From Treponema sp. (GTDB lineage Bacteria; Spirochaetota; Spirochaetia; Treponematales; Treponemataceae), in the NCBI GenBank assembly GCA_016286535.1, contig JAEESZ010000011.1:1-64000 (forward strand): 64,000 nt of DNA. Direction: 5' to 3'. Positions within the stretch are counted from its first letter, which is position 1; the number at the start of each line of letters is the position of its first letter. Made by a program: the position numbers and the translations under genes. Below the pieces are notes generated by a model. The model saw only the letters and a program-made list of their open reading frames with translations, was not told where the DNA came from and searched no databases. Shown here piece after piece: positions 58,386 to 64,000 of this stretch.

Positions 58386-60886
58386 TTACATTAAAATTTG
58401 GTGGAACGTCAATGGCAAATGCCAGACGTATTTTGGCTTCAGCAGATATCATTTTAAATCGTGCTAAAGAAGACAGACTTAGTGTTGTTGTAAGCGCTGC
58501 AGCAGGGGTTTCTAATACTTTACAGGCCGCAATTGATGCCTGTATTTCTGGAATTGCAGGAACTAATTATGTTACAGACCTTCGCAATACCCATAACGAA
58601 ATTTGTCTGGAACTTCAGTCTAAGCTCCCTGGTTTTGATGCTGAAAAAACAATGGCAAAAATTGAACCAAATTTTGTGGAACTGGAAAAACTTCTTGCCG
58701 GTTGTGTTTCTTTTGGTGAATGTCCTGATACAGTTCACTGCCGTATTATGGGAATGGGAGAACTCCTTTCTGCCCCAATTATGGAAAATGTTTTACTTGC
58801 AAAAAAACAGAGCGTAATCTTCCTTGACTCACGCAAATTTGTATTTACAACAGGAAAACAGAAAGAAGGCGAGGCTGACTATTCTGCCTGTAACGAAGCC
58901 TGTGCTCCTTTCCGTGACGGAGCAAGTCCTTCTCAGACAAAAATCCTTTTGTTCCCTGGCTTTATCTGTACCTGGAATGGTGGAAGCGGCAGTAAGCCGG
59001 TTATGGGACTTCTTGGACGAAACGGTTCTGATTTCTCTGCTGCAATTATTGGTGCTTCTTTACGTGCCAAAAGAGTTGAGTTCTGGACAGATGTTGACGG
59101 TGTTTACACAGCTGATCCTCGCGTTGTAAAAGATGCAATTCTTGTTGATGATATGTCTTACGAAGAAGCTATGGAACTTTCCTTCTTTGGTTCAAAAGTT
59201 CTTCATCCAAAAACAATTGCTCCTCTTCAGGCAAAGGGAATTGAAGCCTGGAGCTTAAACAGCCATAATCCTTCTGCCCGCGGTACCCGCATTGGAAAGG
59301 GCCCTTTTGAAAGCCGCGGCAAGTCTAGTATCTGTGGTATCTCTTCTCTTAAACATGTGAGCATGATCAGTGTAGGTGGTTCTCTTATGCGTGGCCGCAC
59401 CGGTATGGCAAGTAAAATATTCTCTGCCGTATCTGCAGCAGGCAGCTCAATTCTTTTGATTACCCAGTCTTCTTCTGAATATACAATTTCTTTCTGTGTA
59501 AAAGACAATGAGGCTGATATTGTAAAGGATGCTCTTGAAGCAAAATTTGAGCTCGAAATCCGCGAAAAACTGATTGATGCAATTGATGTTCGCAAGGACT
59601 GCGCTATTGTAAGCGTTGTAGGTGACGGTATGATTGCTAACCGCGGTGTTGCAGGAAAATTCCTTAATGCACTTTCAAGTCAGGATATCAATATTCTTGC
59701 AATTGCTCAGGGGTCTTCTGAACGCTGTATTTCTGCAGTTATTCTTAATGAGTTTGCAGATACAGCCGTGAAAGCTGTTCATCAGTTCTTCTTCCATACA
59801 GCTCAGACAATTGAAGTATTTGCCTTTGGTGCCGGAACAATTGGTGGAACTATGATTGACCAGATCCGCGACCAGAGAGAAAAACTGCTCAAAGAAAATG
59901 TTGATATTAAAGTTCTCTGTATTACTACAATTGATGGTATGCTTTTGAATGAAGACGGCCTTGACCTTTCAAACTGGCGCGAGCAGATGAAAAAGCCTGA
60001 TTTCCCATTCAATTCAAATCAGAATGTTGATGATATCATCAAATTTGTACGCGAGAAAAAGCCTCTTAATCCTGTATTCGTAGATTGTACTGCTTCTTAC
60101 GATTTACCAGAGCGCTACCTTGATATCTTAAATGCAGGTATGAGCATTGCAACACCAAATAAACGTGCAAACTCTATGGATATTAATTTCTATAAAGAAC
60201 TTCGCCGTACTGCAAACAAGATGCACCGCCGCTTCCTTTACGAAACAAACGTTGGTGCAGGGCTTCCTATTATTGATACTCTGCAGAACCTTTATAAATC
60301 CGGAGACAAGCTTACAAGCTTTAACGGAATTATGTCTGGTTCTCTTTCATACATTTTTGGAAAACTCGACGAAGGAGTTCCATTCAGCAAGGCTGTTCTT
60401 GAAGCAAAAGAACTCCGCTACACTGAGCCTGATCCACGTGATGACTTAAACGGAATGGACGTTGCCCGCAAGGGACTTATTATTGCCCGCGAATCTGGTT
60501 ATGATATTGAACTTTCTGACATTCAGATGTTCAAGGTATTCCCGGATTCCTTTGATTCAAGCGGAAGTGTTGAAGAGTTCTTAAAGAAGCTTCCTGAAGT
60601 TGATGATTACTTTGCAAAGAAGATTGCAGACCTTAAAAAGAAGGGTAAGGTTCTCCGCATGGGTGCTACAATCAAAGACGGAAAGGTTAGCGTTGGTATG
60701 ATGGAAGTAGGCCAGGATGATCCTTTGTACAGTGTAAAAGGTGGTGAAAATGCCTTTGTATTCTATACAGAAAGATATCAGCCAATTCCTTTGACTGTAC
60801 GCGGATACGGTGCCGGAGCCGGAGTTACTGCTGCCGGTGTATTCGGAGATATTCTGCGAACTGTAAGCTTTAACCCAGAACAGTAG
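58382..60886 (+). CDS. thrA: Bifunctional aspartokinase / homoserine dehydrogenase
   Basis: 834 aa. Aspartokinase domain first (KFGGTSMANA; GRNGSDFSAAIIGASLRA; VDGVYTADPR), then two ACT regulatory domains (HVSMISVGGSLM; CAIVSVVGDGM), then homoserine dehydrogenase (FAFGAGTIGGTMID for NAD(P), NKRANSMD, MSGSLSYIFGKLDEG, DPRDDLNGMDVARK). It catalyses the first and third steps from aspartate to threonine, with ACT domains expected to sense threonine. Start at ATG 58382, with AAGGTGG 8 bases before it; a GTG at 58370 overlaps that site. ilvN follows. Confidence 0.96.
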   Translation: MITLKFGGTSMANARRILASADIILNRAKEDRLSVVVSAAAGVSNTLQAAIDACISGIAGTNYVTDLRNTHNEICLELQSKLPGFDAEKTMAKIEPNFVELEKLLAGCVSFGECPDTVHCRIMGMGELLSAPIMENVLLAKKQSVIFLDSRKFVFTTGKQKEGEADYSACNEACAPFRDGASPSQTKILLFPGFICTWNGGSGSKPVMGLLGRNGSDFSAAIIGASLRAKRVEFWTDVDGVYTADPRVVKDAILVDDMSYEEAMELSFFGSKVLHPKTIAPLQAKGIEAWSLNSHNPSARGTRIGKGPFESRGKSSICGISSLKHVSMISVGGSLMRGRTGMASKIFSAVSAAGSSILLITQSSSEYTISFCVKDNEADIVKDALEAKFELEIREKLIDAIDVRKDCAIVSVVGDGMIANRGVAGKFLNALSSQDINILAIAQGSSERCISAVILNEFADTAVKAVHQFFFHTAQTIEVFAFGAGTIGGTMIDQIRDQREKLLKENVDIKVLCITTIDGMLLNEDGLDLSNWREQMKKPDFPFNSNQNVDDIIKFVREKKPLNPVFVDCTASYDLPERYLDILNAGMSIATPNKRANSMDINFYKELRRTANKMHRRFLYETNVGAGLPIIDTLQNLYKSGDKLTSFNGIMSGSLSYIFGKLDEGVPFSKAVLEAKELRYTEPDPRDDLNGMDVARKGLIIARESGYDIELSDIQMFKVFPDSFDSSGSVEEFLKKLPEVDDYFAKKIADLKKKGKVLRMGATIKDGKVSVGMMEVGQDDPLYSVKGGENAFVFYTERYQPIPLTVRGYGAGAGVTAAGVFGDILRTVSFNPEQ

Positions 60887-60897
60887 AAATAGTTAGG

Positions 60898-60958
60898 AAC
60901 AAGATGAACAAGATGAACAGGATGTTTATATTATCTTTTGCATCCTGTATATCTTGTT
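60898..60958. repeat. 9-bp tandem unit plus inverted repeat between thrA and ilvN
   Basis: AACAAGATG, AACAAGATG, AACAGGATG in tandem (60898-60924). The last 18 bases pair with 60941-60958 over 16 of 18 positions with a 16-base loop. A-rich, not T-rich, sequence follows, so it is not a standard terminator for thrA. Confidence 0.8.
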
Positions 60959-60977
60959 AAAAAAAATAGGAAATAAT

Positions 60978-61469
60978 ATGGAAAAATACGTTTTAAGTGT
61001 ACTTGTTGAAAATAAGACTGGTGTTCTTAGTCGTGTAGCAGGTCTTTTTAGCCGACGTGGTTATAATATTGATTCTCTTACAGTCTGTGAAACAAATAAT
61101 CCTTTACAGAGTCGTATGACAATTGTTGTAAGGGGCGATGAACAGATTCTTGATCAGATTCAAAAGCAGCTTGCAAAACTTGTTGAAGTTATTTCCATTA
61201 TGAAGTGTGAAGAAAAAACTTCTGTAGAAAGAGAAATGGCTTTAATAAAAGTAAAAGCTCAGGCCAGTAACCGCGGTACAATTATTGAAACTACAGATAT
61301 TTACAAGGCAAGAATTGTTGATGTTTCTACAGAATCTATGATTATTGAAATTACAGGTTCTGAAGAAAAAATTGAAAGTTTACTTCGCCTGCTTGAGCCA
61401 TACGGAATTCTTGAATATGTAAAAACAGGTCTTACAGTACTTGAGCGCGGCGTAAACGTTATGAAATAA
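60978..61469 (+). CDS. ilvN: Acetolactate synthase small (regulatory) subunit
   Basis: 163 aa. The N-terminal ACT domain is characteristic (YVLSVLVENKTGVLSRVAGL, FSRRGYNIDSLTVCETNN), followed by the ALS small-subunit C-terminal domain (EREMALIKVKAQASNRGTII; VSTESMIIEITG). It activates the catalytic subunit and gives valine or isoleucine feedback. AGGA lies before ATG 60978; the upstream in-frame ATG at 60954 falls inside the inverted repeat. The large subunit gene is not in the window. Confidence 0.92.
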   Translation: MEKYVLSVLVENKTGVLSRVAGLFSRRGYNIDSLTVCETNNPLQSRMTIVVRGDEQILDQIQKQLAKLVEVISIMKCEEKTSVEREMALIKVKAQASNRGTIIETTDIYKARIVDVSTESMIIEITGSEEKIESLLRLLEPYGILEYVKTGLTVLERGVNVMK

Positions 61470-61926
61470 GCTTAAGCTTTACCCAGACAGAGTCTTCAAG
61501 ACTAAAACTGTTAGAGCTTAATTCTTTATTAAGTCCAAGGCGGAAAACAGAAATTTCCATAGGAAAGTCCTGCTTTTCTGCCTTTATTTTTTTTAAAATT
61601 TTTTCTGCTTCTTTTTTAAAGGAAGAATCCTTTGCAATGATTTCTATAAAAGGAAGATAACTTTTAATTTCTTTTTTCTGGCAGCTGATTTTTACAGGAC
61701 ATATAATTTTAGAAAGATTTTTGTCCAGGAGGGGAGAGTCTATTGTGATTTTATTAATTTCTTTTGAAAGCTCCTTTAAGGATTTTGTGGAAAGACTTAA
61801 AGGAAGCTCGAAGGGAATCCAGAGAGGAAAACTCTTACAAAGTGTGTAATCCTTAAAATTCAGAATATATTTATTTTGAAGCTCTTTGATTTTTATCAGG
61901 TCATTAGGGTTTAATACTATTACCAT
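61459..61926 (-). CDS. Hypothetical protein
   Basis: 155 aa, Lys/Leu/Ile-rich, no signal peptide or membrane helix. The pattern of short strands and helices (LWIPFELPLSLSTKSLKELS; YLPFIEIIAKDSSFKKEAEK; FPMEISVFRLGL) recalls an alpha/beta sandwich, but no 2H phosphoesterase HxT motif or other signature is seen. A weak TACACT lies 6 bases before the ATG, another possible leaderless start. Overlaps the ilvN 3' end by 11 bp and is divergent from the next gene over 48 bp. Confidence 0.6.
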   Translation of the reverse strand: MVIVLNPNDLIKIKELQNKYILNFKDYTLCKSFPLWIPFELPLSLSTKSLKELSKEINKITIDSPLLDKNLSKIICPVKISCQKKEIKSYLPFIEIIAKDSSFKKEAEKILKKIKAEKQDFPMEISVFRLGLNKELSSNSFSLEDSVWVKLKLIS

Positions 61927-61974
61927 ATAGTAAGTGTAGTTTTTTTTTGAAAAAAAATATACTATTTAAGCATT

Positions 61975-63819
61975 ATGAATATTAAAGAGTGGTATAAAAG
62001 CTTAAACAATATATATAAAAGTCTTATTTTTGTAATCTGCATTTTATTTTTTCTGCTTCTTATTTTATTTTCATTAATTTTTTCGCTGAATAATCATTCT
62101 AAATTAAAACTATATACTTATGAACAGGCTTCTCCAAAGGCTCATGCTTTAATTGCCTTAAATTCTATGGCAAAAAAAGCCTGCGTAAAGGAAGATGGCT
62201 ATGCTTTCTTTAAGTTTACAAAAGAAAGTCTTGAAGATTTTGAAAGAGTTTATAAAGAAAACGGAACTGCCGCATTAAAACTCAGAATAAATACAAGTCC
62301 AACCACCAGACAATGCCTTCTTCTCGATGGCGAAAATGACCTTCCTTTTGAGTTCGGCTATCTTTATGAAAATGATTTTTCAGAAAAAGGAAAATTCTTA
62401 AAAAAAGTTTATCCGAATGTAAAAAGAATTGTTGTGCAGGCTGATCAGAGAAAGGATCTTTCTGTTTATGATCTTTCACTTTCTTTACAAAAGAGTGAGA
62501 AGACTGGCGAAATAATTCCAAAGGGCTTTTTTATAAGAGCTTCTGTAAGAACTTACATAAGTAAGGCAGCTCTTCTTCCATCCCCTGTCGGCTTTGACCT
62601 ATCAGGTGAAATTCCTTTTTACGGCTTTCCTTACAACGGCGGAAAAATAGATTTTACAAATTCCTCTTTTGATTTTACGGGAGCGGCCATGGTATTTCCA
62701 ACAAGAAATTCTTCAAGTGCTTCCATGCCGCTTTATAAAGTAAAGCTTTCCCGCGAGCAGGAATTATTATCTACCTTAGAAAAAGGCATGTATGCAGAAT
62801 GTAATTTTGGCGGCGAAAGAATCTCCATAAAAAATACAAAAGCCGCAGAAGAAATCCTTATTCCATCTGCAGCCCTTAAAGCTCCCTTCAGCCGTATGGA
62901 AATAAGTACAAACAGCAGTATAATCAAATCTCTTACTCTTAATTACGTTGAAAATACAGAAGCAAATAAGGGCTATGTGCTTTCTCCTGTAAAAACAGAT
63001 CCTGGTCTTATATTGAATTATAAGATGGATAACTGGCGCTGCGACGATTATGAATTATATGAATGGGACAGATATCCAAAAATCCTCTTTTTTGATACAA
63101 AAACTCTTGATATTCAGAGTAAATTCTTTACCCGCCTTGCTTTCTTCGTAGAAAAGGCAGGCTATAAAGGCCGTATTTTATCTGATGAAGAACTTGAAGG
63201 AAAGCACGGCTACAATGCCCACGATTATAAGGCAGAAGATCTTGCCAGATTCTTTAACACTGCCTTAGATAAGAATGTAAAGCTGAATTATTATGAAATG
63301 CTCTTAAAAGAAATTCTTATTTATAACGGACTTTTTACTGCAAACGGAAAATATGTTAAGGCTAATGATGGCGGTCTTGTTTCCATTTCAAGGGAGACTA
63401 AGGAGTGGAGTCGTCAGAATCTTTTTAGTCATGAAGGCTGGCATATGCAGTTTTTCCGCGATGAAGAATTCAGAAATTACGTTACTGCAGTTTTCCATAC
63501 CTGCGACCAGAATACAAAAGATTTTTTAATAGATTATTTCAGGTCTCAGCCAAGCCTTGGCTATGATACAAATGATGATTATCTTATGTACAATGAATTT
63601 ATGGCTTATATTATGGAACAGAGAACCTCTGTCGTTGCAGAAAATTTTGTTAAAAAGGCAAACTGGGAAAGCGTAATAAAATTTACTCCGGAGCTTGCCG
63701 CTTATATCCGCAATACAGAAGGCAGAGGTTTTGAAGATATTTCCAATGCCCTTAATTCCTTTGTTTTTGATAAATATGGAATTATTGCCGGAAATATCTG
63801 CCTGGTAAGCCGAAACTAG
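61975..63819 (+). CDS. Membrane-anchored protein with HExxH zinc-peptidase motif
   Basis: 614 aa. One N-terminal membrane helix (LIFVICILFFLLLILFSLIF, about 18-40) suggests a large periplasmic domain. The N-terminal half is beta-rich and unfamiliar. In the C-terminal half SHEGWHMQFF gives an HExxH motif (His486, Glu487, His490), and NEFMAY, 54 residues later, offers Glu541, as in gluzincin metallopeptidases. This suggests an uncharacterised zinc peptidase; activity is not proven by motif alone. A TATACT and a TACTAT lie 9-11 bases before the ATG, with no ribosome site. Confidence 0.65.
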   Translation: MNIKEWYKSLNNIYKSLIFVICILFFLLLILFSLIFSLNNHSKLKLYTYEQASPKAHALIALNSMAKKACVKEDGYAFFKFTKESLEDFERVYKENGTAALKLRINTSPTTRQCLLLDGENDLPFEFGYLYENDFSEKGKFLKKVYPNVKRIVVQADQRKDLSVYDLSLSLQKSEKTGEIIPKGFFIRASVRTYISKAALLPSPVGFDLSGEIPFYGFPYNGGKIDFTNSSFDFTGAAMVFPTRNSSSASMPLYKVKLSREQELLSTLEKGMYAECNFGGERISIKNTKAAEEILIPSAALKAPFSRMEISTNSSIIKSLTLNYVENTEANKGYVLSPVKTDPGLILNYKMDNWRCDDYELYEWDRYPKILFFDTKTLDIQSKFFTRLAFFVEKAGYKGRILSDEELEGKHGYNAHDYKAEDLARFFNTALDKNVKLNYYEMLLKEILIYNGLFTANGKYVKANDGGLVSISRETKEWSRQNLFSHEGWHMQFFRDEEFRNYVTAVFHTCDQNTKDFLIDYFRSQPSLGYDTNDDYLMYNEFMAYIMEQRTSVVAENFVKKANWESVIKFTPELAAYIRNTEGRGFEDISNALNSFVFDKYGIIAGNICLVSRN

Positions 63820-64000
63820 GAATCTAAGTGTTCCTTTATGGCCTCCAGGGTTGTTGGAGGTCCATGGCCCGGCATTAAGATGGTTCCATCCTGCTGTGAA
63901 AATATTTTTGTCTGAACATTGAGTTTTAAAATATAGTCAGAATAACTTGAGTTGGTGCTGCCGTAAGCCCCGGCTGTCAGAACATCTCCTGTAAATAAAA
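63816..64000 (-). CDS. MBL-fold metallohydrolase, C-terminal part
   Basis: The last 61 codons of a gene that begins beyond the window. The visible part has LFTGDVLTAGAYGSTN and MPGHGPPTTLEAIKEH, matching the metal-binding Asp (TGD) and His (GHG) motifs of glyoxalase-II-like MBL hydrolases. Its stop overlaps the stop of the convergent gene by 4 bp. The family is clear, the substrate is not. Confidence 0.85.
   Translation of the reverse strand, partial: LFTGDVLTAGAYGSTNSSYSDYILKLNVQTKIFSQQDGTILMPGHGPPTTLEAIKEHLDS

Noticed and set aside
58533..59129. Alternative-frame ORFs inside thrA
   Set aside because: The aspartokinase motifs are in the annotated frame; codon-use shadows only.

Overview
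This AT-rich window reads as spirochaete chromosome, most likely a gut or rumen Treponema. The pointers are a FliG-like flagellar paralogue, a roughly 900-residue GreA with a long helical N-terminal extension, many signal-peptide TPR proteins and lipoproteins, a SufCBDS/SufU iron-sulfur system, and a GH43 glycosidase locus suited to plant polysaccharide. The genus call is inference. I see no insertion sequence, prophage, CRISPR array or rRNA. Two tRNAs are present (Asp-GTC, Arg-TCT).

Layout. 1-8.7 kb: the end of a SPOR-domain protein, addB-addA, then two exported proteins on the minus strand. 8.8-15.1 kb: tRNA-Asp, an AraC regulator, and divergently a heterodimeric ABC exporter pair plus a GH43 glycosidase. 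15.1-25.8 kb: rmuC, a fliG paralogue, an M16 peptidase, a small ORF, a tocopherol-cyclase-like protein, clpB and rlmJ. 25.8-31.2 kb (minus): a ParB-domain protein, a class A penicillin-binding protein, a probable small RNA, a PEGA-like protein, an M23 peptidase and a ferredoxin. 31.4-36 kb: deoC, then a minus-strand TPR gene and giant greA. 36-48.9 kb: rpe, three envelope/TPR proteins, recA, folK-scpA-scpB-rluB-cmk-rpsA, a degenerate sigma-54-activator-like ATPase, a TPR protein and a lipoprotein. 48.9-58.2 kb: tRNA-Arg, sufU, an 11-repeat InlB-type lipoprotein on the opposite strand, sufSDBC and a DEDDh exonuclease. 58.2-64 kb: a structured leader, thrA, ilvN, two uncharacterised proteins (one with an HExxH motif) and the end of an MBL-fold hydrolase.

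The genes fall into coherent groups: DNA break repair (addAB, recA, rmuC), chromosome segregation and translation (scpAB, cmk, rluB, rpsA), cell wall (PBP1A-type, M23), Fe-S assembly (suf) and aspartate-family/branched-chain amino acids (thrA, ilvN).

The most interesting signals are non-coding. (1) A recurring arrangement puts a -10 hexamer exactly 6 nt before ATG with no Shine-Dalgarno (addB, fliG, clpB, rlmJ, sufU, sufC, the exonuclease), which predicts leaderless mRNAs. (2) A compact RNA at 28863-28943 on the minus strand has a C-rich loop and its own promoter and terminator. (3) Three 23-bp direct repeats lie upstream of sufC. (4) The thrA leader has a hairpin that can hide the ribosome site of a 19-codon ORF whose stop overlaps the thrA start.
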